Part shown: piece after piece, positions 5,114-10,496 of the stretch
Numbering within the stretch: the first letter of the stretch is position 1
Layout of the letters: every line of letters starts with the position of its first letter
Origin: an uncultured Candidatus Saccharibacteria bacterium
GTDB taxonomy: Bacteria; Patescibacteriota; Saccharimonadia; Saccharimonadales; Saccharimonadaceae
Assembly: GCA_947427985.1 (NCBI GenBank)
Contig: CANEKB010000030.1
Span: forward strand, 1 to 10,496
Length of the DNA stretch: 10,496 nucleotides
Direction of reading: 5' to 3'
Position numbers and translations under genes: made by a program
The notes under the pieces: generated by a model
The model's input: the letters and a program-made list of their open reading frames with translations, nothing else
What the model was told of the DNA's origin: nothing
Databases searched by the model: none

Positions 5114-5234
5114 ACCTCCGAGCCCTACTAGGCTCAGTAGTTTCATCTTAGCACGTAGCAAAAATAATGTCAAGAAAACATTCAAATATGTAAAAGAAAT
5201 CATACATTAGAAGTCAAAAATAGAGACAAAATTC

Positions 5235-5263
5235 TTGATTTAACATATTTTATGAGGTATAAT
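5235..5263 (+). promoter_or_regulatory. Promoter of the toxin-antitoxin operon (TTGATT-17-TATAAT)
   Basis: TTGATT at 5235-5240 and a perfect TATAAT at 5258-5263 are 17 bp apart, with start expected near 5270. The antitoxin's ribosome-binding site AGGAG (5286-5290) follows. Autorepression by the HTH antitoxin is expected for this class, but I see no convincing palindromic operator over the promoter. Confidence 0.7.
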
Positions 5264-5299
5264 GGTAGCAAAGCAAATCATGAACAGGAGTGAGATGGT

Positions 5300-6016
5300 A
5301 TGTGTGGGCAAGTATCTAATAATATAGCACAAGCAAGGATGGCTCGTGGATATACACAAGAGCAAGTGGCTAAGGCTATTGGAATTAGTCGTCCCACTTA
5401 TATCAATATTGAGACTGGTAAAAAGGAGATGACAATCAGTCAGGCAGAAGCATTATCCTCAGTGCTTCGCATTGGTATGGACGATCTGTTAGGCTCACCA
5501 GATGGCGCATCTGTCTTTTCCGATATTATAGCATCTACTGATAAATATAAACAGATCATCTTGAATTCAATACATTTTGGATCCGACAGTGACGGTAAAA
5601 TCACCAAAACTAAATTAGCAAAACTTGTATACCTTGCAGATTTTATTTGGTATTATGAAAAATCTAAACCCATGTCGGGGATGACCTACCGTAAATTACC
5701 GCGCGGACCAGTAGCCGATGTCTACTTTCGAGCGCTAGATGAACTTGAGGAGGACGGTACCATAATTCGCCAGCAAAGCGGTCCAGCGATAATGTTTTCG
5801 CTTTCGGAAGATAAGGCCCTGACCAGCAAGATTTCGGATGAAGAACTTAAACTTATAGAAAAGATTGGTAGCGTCTGGCAGGGTAAACACACCAAGGAGA
5901 TAGTCGATTTTACGCATGAACAATTGCCTTGGCAAATTTGTCGCGACGGTGAGGTGATACCGTACGGGCTGATTACTCAGGAAGATCCAGAAAGAGTCTA
6001 TGGGGCAGATTGGTAA
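5300..6016 (+). CDS. XRE-family HTH / Panacea (DUF4065) antitoxin
   Basis: A 238-residue two-domain protein. Residues about 6-63 form a Cro/C1-type helix-turn-helix (ARGYTQEQVAKAIGISRPTY, then NIETGKKEMTISQAEALSSVL). Residues about 104-215 are a Panacea/DUF4065 domain, seen in KLVYLADF (108-115), the signature YRKLPRGPV (130-138) and THEQLPW (205-211). Panacea domains are known as promiscuous antitoxin domains that neutralise many unrelated toxins encoded next to them; the HTH should bind the operon promoter. AGGAG at 5286-5290 lies 9 nt before ATG 5300; an ATG at 5295 is out of frame. Its 3' end overlaps the next gene by 17 nt, which supports translational coupling with the toxin. Confidence 0.9.
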   Translation: MCGQVSNNIAQARMARGYTQEQVAKAIGISRPTYINIETGKKEMTISQAEALSSVLRIGMDDLLGSPDGASVFSDIIASTDKYKQIILNSIHFGSDSDGKITKTKLAKLVYLADFIWYYEKSKPMSGMTYRKLPRGPVADVYFRALDELEEDGTIIRQQSGPAIMFSLSEDKALTSKISDEELKLIEKIGSVWQGKHTKEIVDFTHEQLPWQICRDGEVIPYGLITQEDPERVYGADW

Positions 6017-6404
6017 TTATAGGGTACAATGGGAAGATTATACGGAGCGTCACTACGTTAAGGCCTTCAGAAAAGACCACAAAAATAGATGGGCTCCAAC
6101 TGTTTGTACTATTACTACCGTTTGTGAGCGCATCGATAACATGTTACAATATAATCGTGCTGACTTGATCTGCGCCAAAGACGGCTATAAACTTGTAAAG
6201 CTTGATTTTGCCATAGACGGTTCGCATCTTTCGCCTAAATCGTCAGGCAACCGTTGCATTCTGTTTATAGATGAAGAGGTAAGGCTTGTTAAGATTCTAT
6301 TGATATATTCTAAGAACGAAATCTCTACGCCAAATGAAACCCAAAAATGGAAAGCCGTAATCAAGAAACAGTTCCCTGAGATAGGAAATATGTTTCAATT
6401 GTGA
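6000..6404 (+). CDS. RelE/ParE-superfamily-like toxin paired with the Panacea antitoxin
   Basis: A 134-residue protein starting inside the antitoxin gene. It shows the RelE/ParE-like order: an N-terminal strand (NYRVQWEDY), a helical part with many basic residues, GYKLVKLDFAIDG (62-74), then RCILFIDEEVRLVKILLIYSKNE (85-107) and a final helix ETQKWKAVIKKQFPEI (113-128). The closing strand pattern ending in Y-S-K is typical of the fold (family knowledge). RelE relatives cleave ribosome-bound mRNA, ParE relatives poison gyrase; the sequence does not decide between them. It is longer than a minimal RelE (about 90 aa). ATG 6000 has AAAGAG just upstream. It ends with TGA at 6402-6404, one base before the next ATG. 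The toxin role is inferred from fold and partner. Confidence 0.7.
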   Translation: MGQIGNYRVQWEDYTERHYVKAFRKDHKNRWAPTVCTITTVCERIDNMLQYNRADLICAKDGYKLVKLDFAIDGSHLSPKSSGNRCILFIDEEVRLVKILLIYSKNEISTPNETQKWKAVIKKQFPEIGNMFQL

Positions 6405-6405
6405 T

Positions 6406-6936
6406 ATGCAAAATCTAAGAGAACTCTTTTACAAAGCGAATATCATCTTGCTTGAACAGTCATCAAGCGCACTCTTTGAGCTATTCCCCAGAGATGGGCT
6501 TATTGCTCTACTTGCCGCTCTCCTGGCCCTACTTGTGCCGGTTGCTATACTCGTTATAGAAAGATCTAAAGCAGCGGATGAGCATAGGTTCCCATGGGAG
6601 GAAGAGGCGACAATAATGCAGGTAGCGCACCCCAAAGTGCTATTCGCGTCAATCATTTGCGCGTCATTATCGTGCATTTTCTGGAATAACACAAACAAGC
6701 AACTACTTATTTTACCTATCGTATTAGTTATTTATATAGTTTGCATAGTTGCTATTTGCTGGGTTATGTATGAACTATATCGTTGGCTACTCAGTATCAT
6801 ATCCACAAAAAGAAATGATGCTGATTTTCGTACCAAGCAAATAACAACCTTCTTCAATAATATTGAAGAAGACGATGAACGTGTTCGTATATGGTCAATG
6901 ACCTGGTCTAATATTTGGGAAAATTGTCCAGAGTAG
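6406..6936 (+). CDS. First open piece: three-helix membrane protein
   Basis: 176 residues ending at TAG 6934-6936. Hydrophobic segments lie at about 31-51 (LIALLAALLALLVPVAILVI), 77-93 (KVLFASIICASLSCIFW) and 99-123 (QLLILPIVLVIYIVCIVAIC). A charged loop, ERSKAADEHRFPWEEE, lies between the first two. After the last helix comes a charged tail with EEDDERVRIWSMTWSNIW. If the later stops are real, this is the only part made from the toxin-coupled start, and it would still insert in the membrane. Close coupling (TGA-T-ATG) to the toxin suggests co-expression. Function unknown. Confidence 0.6.
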   Translation: MQNLRELFYKANIILLEQSSSALFELFPRDGLIALLAALLALLVPVAILVIERSKAADEHRFPWEEEATIMQVAHPKVLFASIICASLSCIFWNNTNKQLLILPIVLVIYIVCIVAICWVMYELYRWLLSIISTKRNDADFRTKQITTFFNNIEEDDERVRIWSMTWSNIWENCPE

Positions 6937-6948
6937 CACCTTTTAATA

Positions 6949-7341
6949 ATGCTTTACCTCAATGACCTTAAACGACATAAAGACAACGGTATGAGCTACT
7001 TAGCTTTATGCCACAGTTTCACTGCCAATATTTCAAGAATTGACCTGAGAGAATTAAAAGCACTTCTCGCATACTCACTTGAGGTTAGCGTTATGAACGA
7101 TAGCAACGTAATGCGTAGATATGCTATCAGTGATATTTTTACCACTATTCTGAGAACAATAAAGCACGACAATATATTTTTAATGGGTTTCGCATATGAT
7201 AGCATAGCAGAAAGCACTAATGAAAAGCAGTCTTACGCTATGACACGTTATTTTGCACGCAACTTTTTCTCCATTTTAAATGATGAAAAGGTCAGCATAC
7301 AGGAGAAAATTACAGACACTTGCAGGTTCCCTCATGAATGA
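6949..7341 (+). CDS. Second open piece of the interrupted frame
   Basis: 130 residues from an ATG 12 nt after the first stop, same phase. The sequence is soluble and helical (HKDNGMSYLALCHSF, RIDLRELKALLAYSLEVSV, QSYAMTRYFARNFFSIL). The bases before the ATG contain no purine-rich ribosome-binding site, so independent translation is doubtful; it is better read as the middle of the longer gene. No motif recognised. Confidence 0.35.
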   Translation: MLYLNDLKRHKDNGMSYLALCHSFTANISRIDLRELKALLAYSLEVSVMNDSNVMRRYAISDIFTTILRTIKHDNIFLMGFAYDSIAESTNEKQSYAMTRYFARNFFSILNDEKVSIQEKITDTCRFPHE

Positions 7342-7449
7342 AGATTTCAAATTTTAATAGAGCCCACATCTAAAAGTACTAGTGCTTACGAAAAAAGGCT
7401 AAAGAATCAATCATATATATGGCTAGCACAATATACTGATTGGCTATGT

Positions 7450-7935
7450 ATGCAATATGTGAAAAGATATAATGCAGAGAACGAAGAAAGGTTTTATACT
7501 ACTAGAATCATCGAAAAAGTAACCTTAGACTTGTTTTTCGGTTGCGATATTGATTGGCGTATGTTTGGTGACGTGATTCTGCTTCTTTTCCCGATAGGAG
7601 GTGCTCCACAAAGCAACGAATCTGACGAACACGCGTATATAAGGATTTTTCTTGAAAAAGGAGCCCATCGTGACTTTTTATGCTTCAACGAAGACAAGGT
7701 GAACGATGAACGATATAAGAATACTGCAAGACTATTGTCTTTGATGGTTCGCGATTCTTCACGATATCCGGATTGTTACCTTGATGAAATTGAAAATTAT
7801 AAAAAGGAACTAGAGGGCAGCCGTTCAGATTATGGTAAAAGTCGAGATTATCAAGCACTTTTGAGCCTTCAATGTAGCCTTAAATTTATTAAGAAATATA
7901 AAAACTCAGAGCAAGAATCTTATGGTAAAATATAG
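7450..7935 (+). CDS. Third open piece of the interrupted frame
   Basis: 161 residues to TAG 7933-7935, same phase as the two upstream pieces. The frame is open back to 7342, so the ATG at 7450 is only the first methionine after the TGA and lacks a ribosome-binding site. Contents: RFYTTRIIEKVTLDLFFG, a hydrophobic DVILLLFPIGGAP, and a charged helical end with YLDEIENYKKELEGSR. It stops two bases before the next ATG. No family recognised. Confidence 0.35.
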   Translation: MQYVKRYNAENEERFYTTRIIEKVTLDLFFGCDIDWRMFGDVILLLFPIGGAPQSNESDEHAYIRIFLEKGAHRDFLCFNEDKVNDERYKNTARLLSLMVRDSSRYPDCYLDEIENYKKELEGSRSDYGKSRDYQALLSLQCSLKFIKKYKNSEQESYGKI

Positions 7936-7937
7936 GT

Positions 7938-8489
7938 ATGCCTAATGATACCAAAACCGGTCCATTTCTGACCGAAAGTGCGGTTACATATCCACGCACT
8001 AATACCGAACGCTTGGAAGATGATATTGTTGACGCGCTAAAAACATCATCAACGGTTATGAATATGACGAAATCGGAGAAGCGCTTGAAATTTATTACGC
8101 TGCGCGCCCAAGGTGTAAGCTACCAGAATGCGGCCGATATTCTTCATTGTAGCAAGTCTACACTCGTCTCGTGGGGTAAAGAATTAGAGGATCAAATTAC
8201 CGAGCAGCAAGAAGCAGAACAAGCAGACATTCTGAGCGCGTACAAAGCCTCGCGCGAGCATAGGATTGCCCAATTTGCGGCGATATATAGAGAAATTTTA
8301 GCTGAGATTAACAAGAGAAGTCTTGCGAACATTAAAACAGAAAAGCTATTTGAAATGCTAGAAAAGTGTTCACGCTGCCTAAGCGAATTATCTGGCGAAT
8401 CAAGCACACAAAAGTCAAAAACGAGTGTGATAGCGTCTACGCACGTAGAATGCGTCCAAACGGCCGTAGGATGCGTTAAAACGGTATAA
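7938..8489 (+). CDS. HTH and coiled-coil protein, small-terminase-like architecture
   Basis: A 183-residue protein. Residues about 46-86 (KSEKRLKFITLRAQGVSYQN, then AADILHCSKSTLVSWGKELE) form a helix-turn-helix of the type that starts with a repeat-counting helix, as in phage small terminase subunits and transposase N-termini. Residues about 87-155 are a highly charged helical coiled coil (EQQEAEQADILSAYKASREH onward). The tail is Ser/Thr/Val-rich and contains two copies of a seven-residue unit (VECVQTA, VGCVKTV). It is probably a DNA-binding protein, but terminase function is unlikely here because no large terminase or capsid gene is present. The ATG lies two bases after the preceding stop, and the next gene begins two bases after its own stop. 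Confidence 0.75.
   Translation: MPNDTKTGPFLTESAVTYPRTNTERLEDDIVDALKTSSTVMNMTKSEKRLKFITLRAQGVSYQNAADILHCSKSTLVSWGKELEDQITEQQEAEQADILSAYKASREHRIAQFAAIYREILAEINKRSLANIKTEKLFEMLEKCSRCLSELSGESSTQKSKTSVIASTHVECVQTAVGCVKTV
8444..8484 (+). repeat. Tandem 21-bp repeat at the 3' end of the HTH gene
   Basis: CGTAGAATGCGTCCAAACGG (8444-8463) and CGTAGGATGCGTTAAAACGG (8465-8484) agree at 17 of 20 positions with a 21-bp period. In frame this gives the heptapeptide repeat noted for the protein tail. It ends three bases before the stop codon. Confidence 0.75.
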
Positions 8490-8491
8490 CA

Positions 8492-9676
8492 ATGTATACT
8501 TACCTCCAAGAGCGTGGATACTACGAAAATCTCTACGACAAGATGACAGTTGCTGACGCACGACGCGGCCAGTACTATTACGATGATTTCGTTGCTCGGC
8601 TTGCTAAGAAGGTTCGACAACTTGACCCACCTGACGATCTCTCTCGTCCAGGCAATGCGCTTTTAATGAATATGGCTTACATGCAATTCTTGGGCTATGA
8701 ACTGCTTTCACGTTACGAACAGCGCGAGCAAACGATCGGGGAGTGGATGGAACGCGATCGTGCGCGCGATCAGCGTATTTCTAATACTGAGCTCAAGCAT
8801 GAATCACCATGCCAACACTGCGGTAAACTTGGAATAAAATGCAGCTACAAGATATTAATGCGACGTGACCAAAATGAAGAGCTAGTTTTACTCCTGTTTA
8901 GATGTAATAACTGCCATAAGAATAGTGCCTACTGGGAGGATGGGGCTCCTTATGAAGTAAATCACGATAACGAATCAGAAAATTGTGAAATACCTACAAA
9001 ATCTAATCTCCCTAAAAAGAAAACTTCTAAAAAACACGACATTAAAGACATAGATGATCCATACTATTGGAATATTGATCCCGAACATGATCCAGATTAT
9101 GCGAAAGACCGCTACAAGTTTTGCTTTTATGATGAACATTGGCTTAAACAGTTACGTGATGTACGTGACGGGCTTGAGAAAATGAGCAAACTTGGGCGCT
9201 ATTTTGCTGAGCGAGATCAGCAAAAAGACATGATTCGAGCAGTCGAACAAATTAAGAAACTCAGCGTTGTTGAGCTTATGAACGCCCTTACGCCAGTTAT
9301 TGAAGCAAAGCATTATGCCAAAGTAAACTTTTCTGCTCCACAGACGGGGCGCAATCTAACGATGGAGTTTAGTTGTATCGATACGCAACCCGACCGTCAA
9401 GCATATCAGAGCACTCGTGATCTAAAGCGCATTGTCGATGAAGAGATGCTGCTCACCAACTGGCGGTTGATGAGTGATGGTATCCATTATCGATTAGGCG
9501 TCCTATCTGGCCGATTAAAAGCCATCGAAAACCCAGACGAAATCAGAAAACTTGCCGAAAAGCTGTTACAATCTGGCAAAATAAGATTGCCCAAGGAAAC
9601 TGAAACGAAGAAATCCAACAAGAACGACTCGGCTTATACTGAAATTGCCCCAGACGGAACTATTATTCACCTCTAG
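8492..9676 (+). CDS. Zinc-ribbon protein partnered with the HTH gene, function unknown
   Basis: A 394-residue cytosolic protein. Residues 1-100 are helical and charged. A zinc ribbon follows, with CQHC at 107-110 and CNNC at 138-141 (spacing 27), plus an extra Cys at 117. Then there is a Lys-rich linker (about 172-185), an acidic-aromatic stretch DDPYYWNIDPEHDPDY (188-203) and a long helical C-terminal half (KQLRDVRDGLEKMSKLGRYF and following). I do not recognise a catalytic motif. The gene sits two bases downstream of the HTH gene, so the two probably act together, for example as a DNA- or RNA-binding pair. It ends at TAG 9674-9676, and a new promoter starts immediately after. No strong ribosome-binding site is seen; translation may be coupled. 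Confidence 0.8.
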   Translation: MYTYLQERGYYENLYDKMTVADARRGQYYYDDFVARLAKKVRQLDPPDDLSRPGNALLMNMAYMQFLGYELLSRYEQREQTIGEWMERDRARDQRISNTELKHESPCQHCGKLGIKCSYKILMRRDQNEELVLLLFRCNNCHKNSAYWEDGAPYEVNHDNESENCEIPTKSNLPKKKTSKKHDIKDIDDPYYWNIDPEHDPDYAKDRYKFCFYDEHWLKQLRDVRDGLEKMSKLGRYFAERDQQKDMIRAVEQIKKLSVVELMNALTPVIEAKHYAKVNFSAPQTGRNLTMEFSCIDTQPDRQAYQSTRDLKRIVDEEMLLTNWRLMSDGIHYRLGVLSGRLKAIENPDEIRKLAEKLLQSGKIRLPKETETKKSNKNDSAYTEIAPDGTIIHL

Positions 9677-9688
9677 TAATAGTTTTTA

Positions 9689-9697
9689 TGTTATAAT
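9689..9697 (+). promoter_or_regulatory. Extended -10 promoter (TGT-TATAAT)
   Basis: A perfect TATAAT (9692-9697) preceded by TG at 9689-9690. There is no recognisable -35 at 17 bp, as is common with extended -10 elements. The start would fall at about 9703, the first base of the closing stem of the leader RNA. Confidence 0.6.
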
Positions 9698-9701
9698 AAA
9701 A

Positions 9702-9838
9702 TTGTCTACACAATTTATGAACGAGCTCATTTTCTGTTTTTGGACGGAATTATCGAGATTAATAAGCGGCAACTGCCCTAAAAACAATCTCGATGAGGTT
9801 CGTTCGGTGTAGACAACCAAAGGCGGTTGTCGCTTTTT
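9702..9838 (+). promoter_or_regulatory. Structured leader with terminator, riboswitch- or attenuator-like
   Basis: Nested stems fill the segment. P1: TTGTCTACAC (9702-9711) with GTGTAGACAA (9807-9816), a perfect 10 bp. P2: GAACGAGCTCA (9719-9729) with 9794-9805, 11 bp with one G-U and one bulge. Above P2 a three-way junction carries TTCTG (9732-9736) with CGGAA (9745-9749) and ATCGAGATT (9752-9760) with AATCTCGAT (9786-9794), capped by GGC-AACT-GCC. A terminator (9819-9837) follows at once. A third helix, ACAACC (9813-9818) with GGTTGT (9825-9830), overlaps both P1 and the terminator and excludes both, which is the geometry of a switch. No known aptamer consensus is recognised, so it may also be a stand-alone small RNA of about 136 nt. 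Confidence 0.55.
9819..9838 (+). terminator. Rho-independent terminator inside the leader
   Basis: AAAGGCG (9819-9825) pairs with CGCTTTT (9831-9837), one pair being G-U, around a 5-nt loop, ending in five T. It lies 35 nt before the next start codon and would stop transcription before the gene. Confidence 0.65.
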
Positions 9839-9872
9839 GTTGGCAGCCATCATAACTCAAAGGAGGTATATA

Positions 9873-10370
9873 GTGAAAGGCATAATTGGCATCGGGATAG
9901 TTTTCTTGATTATCTCTTTGATTCGAGCTTGTAAGCCAGCAAAAACTGCGAAAGACAAATCGTCTCAGCCACTTAATAACAAATCTGTTGACCAACAGTC
10001 TATCGATGCCCTCAATAATCTATCAGAGTACATGGAATATTTTCGTAACTTGGATAGTGGTAGGCAGAAACAAGAGCTAGTTAGAACTAGACGAGCTAAG
10101 TTTAAGAGTCCGATAATGCAAGAAATGTTTTTACAGAGTATGGAGGATGAGTTATTGAATCAGGAGCGATCTCCAGAAGAAGATCGGGAGATAAAACAAG
10201 TGTTAGATCAAATTGACAAGTTTAGGACTTTTTCTCCGCAAGAACAAGCCGAAATTATTGTTGGATTTAAAAAGCGCTATGACCTTAATGACCCATTTTA
10301 CTATGGTATTTTGCAGAATCTTGAAGCCATCATTCGAGAGTCCGATAACGAAAGGTACAACAATCAATGA
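9873..10370 (+). CDS. Small membrane-anchored protein, function unknown
   Basis: 165 residues from GTG 9873. AAAGGAGG at 9859-9866, six bases before the GTG, is the best ribosome-binding site in the window and decides the start; an ATG at 9837 in the same frame lies inside the terminator and is rejected. Residues 3-17 form one hydrophobic helix (GIIGIGIVFLIISLI) followed by R-A-C-K. The Cys resembles a lipobox, but Arg at -2 does not fit. Positive charges after the helix (R18, K21, K24) suggest that the soluble part stays in the cytoplasm. The rest is helical and charged with Gln/Glu-rich stretches (EDELLNQERSPEEDREIKQV). It ends in an ATGA overlap with the next gene. Confidence 0.75.
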   Translation: MKGIIGIGIVFLIISLIRACKPAKTAKDKSSQPLNNKSVDQQSIDALNNLSEYMEYFRNLDSGRQKQELVRTRRAKFKSPIMQEMFLQSMEDELLNQERSPEEDREIKQVLDQIDKFRTFSPQEQAEIIVGFKKRYDLNDPFYYGILQNLEAIIRESDNERYNNQ

Positions 10371-10496
10371 ATATTCAGCTAAAAAGACCGAATCATAAAG
10401 AATTAATTGGTTGTTTTCCTGATGCGCTGTTAGAAATGGAACGTAATTATAGATCTTTACAGAATGATTTAGCAGAATATACCAATATAGAATTGT
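10367..10496 (+). CDS. Start of an unknown gene, cut by the window end
   Basis: ATG 10367 overlaps the stop of the preceding gene (ATGA), a usual sign of translational coupling. Forty-three residues are visible (MNIQLKRPNHKELIGCFPDA, then LLEMERNYRSLQNDLAEY), open to the window edge. No signal peptide or motif is seen. Too short to identify; the overlap and continuous frame support it as real. Confidence 0.6.
   Translation, partial: MNIQLKRPNHKELIGCFPDALLEMERNYRSLQNDLAEYTNIEL

Larger units (their letters stand above)
6406..7935 (+). pseudogene. 510-codon membrane-protein frame interrupted by two in-frame stops
   Basis: From ATG 6406 a single reading frame runs to TAG 7933-7935, broken only by TAG at 6934-6936 (codon 177) and TGA at 7339-7341 (codon 312). 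The three open pieces are in the same phase, and the spacers between them also read as plausible protein: four codons after the TAG, and YEKRLKNQSYIWLAQYTDWL within the 36 codons after the TGA. The later pieces have no ribosome-binding sites. The full product would have three N-terminal membrane helices and a cytosolic, mainly helical, charged C-terminal region of about 380 residues. The simplest reading is a recently inactivated gene; stop-codon readthrough or sequencing error are alternatives. I recognise no family. Its ATG follows the toxin stop by one base. Confidence 0.6.

Noticed and set aside
5049..5210. 53-codon basic ORF starting in the -10 box
   Set aside because: It has no ribosome-binding site, its start lies within the promoter, and it is crossed by a strong intrinsic terminator.
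6402..7341. UGA recoded as glycine (code 25)
   Set aside because: TGA ends the toxin gene at 6402-6404 and reading on gives many further TGAs. The interrupted frame also carries a TAG, which code 25 would not explain.
9837..9872. Upstream ATG start for the membrane-anchored protein
   Set aside because: It would begin within the terminator T-run without a ribosome-binding site; GTG 9873 has AAAGGAGG at ideal spacing and directly precedes the hydrophobic helix.

Overview
The window looks like a chromosomal segment of a Patescibacteria/CPR bacterium, most likely Candidatus Saccharibacteria (inference). The grounds are compact genes with touching or overlapping ends, a triosephosphate isomerase of unusual loop sequence, silent C-terminal cassettes ending in the R-Y-x-G-x-x-L-R-C motif common in Saccharibacteria surface proteins, and many proteins without obvious homologues. 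Stop usage (TAA, TAG and TGA all end genes, e.g. TGA at 6402-6404) fits the standard bacterial code rather than the UGA=Gly code of some other CPR lineages.

Layout. (1) 1-2237: the end of tpiA, then a 621-aa disordered, basic protein with one C-terminal membrane anchor. (2) 2238-3703: about 1.47 kb without an intact gene but dense in structure. It holds two near-identical consensus promoters (2263-2291 and 3426-3454), a structured RNA with a strong terminator, a probable minus-strand RNA, two head-to-head promoterless C-terminal cassettes joined at a 13-bp inverted repeat, a 139-bp element bounded by a 25-bp inverted repeat, and a structured leader of about 200 nt. (3) 3704-4414: a GC-richer orphan gene read from that leader and closed by a terminator. 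(4) 4415-5299: hairpins, a possible gene remnant, a minus-strand DUF2188 gene and a small terminated transcript. (5) 5300-9676: an operon-like island driven by a good promoter. It contains an XRE-HTH plus Panacea (DUF4065) antitoxin, a RelE/ParE-like toxin overlapping it by 17 nt, a 510-codon membrane-protein frame interrupted by TAG and TGA, an HTH/coiled-coil protein and a zinc-ribbon protein. (6) 9677-10496: an extended -10 promoter, a nested RNA fold with attenuator-like geometry, then a small membrane-anchored protein overlapping a gene cut by the window end.

How it fits together. The best-supported functional system is the Panacea antitoxin/RelE-like toxin pair, with the neighbouring membrane, HTH and zinc-ribbon genes co-oriented and nearly abutting. 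The most unusual non-coding features are the head-to-head cassettes, which resemble a silent cassette store for a variable surface protein, and the three structured RNA segments sitting directly behind promoters.
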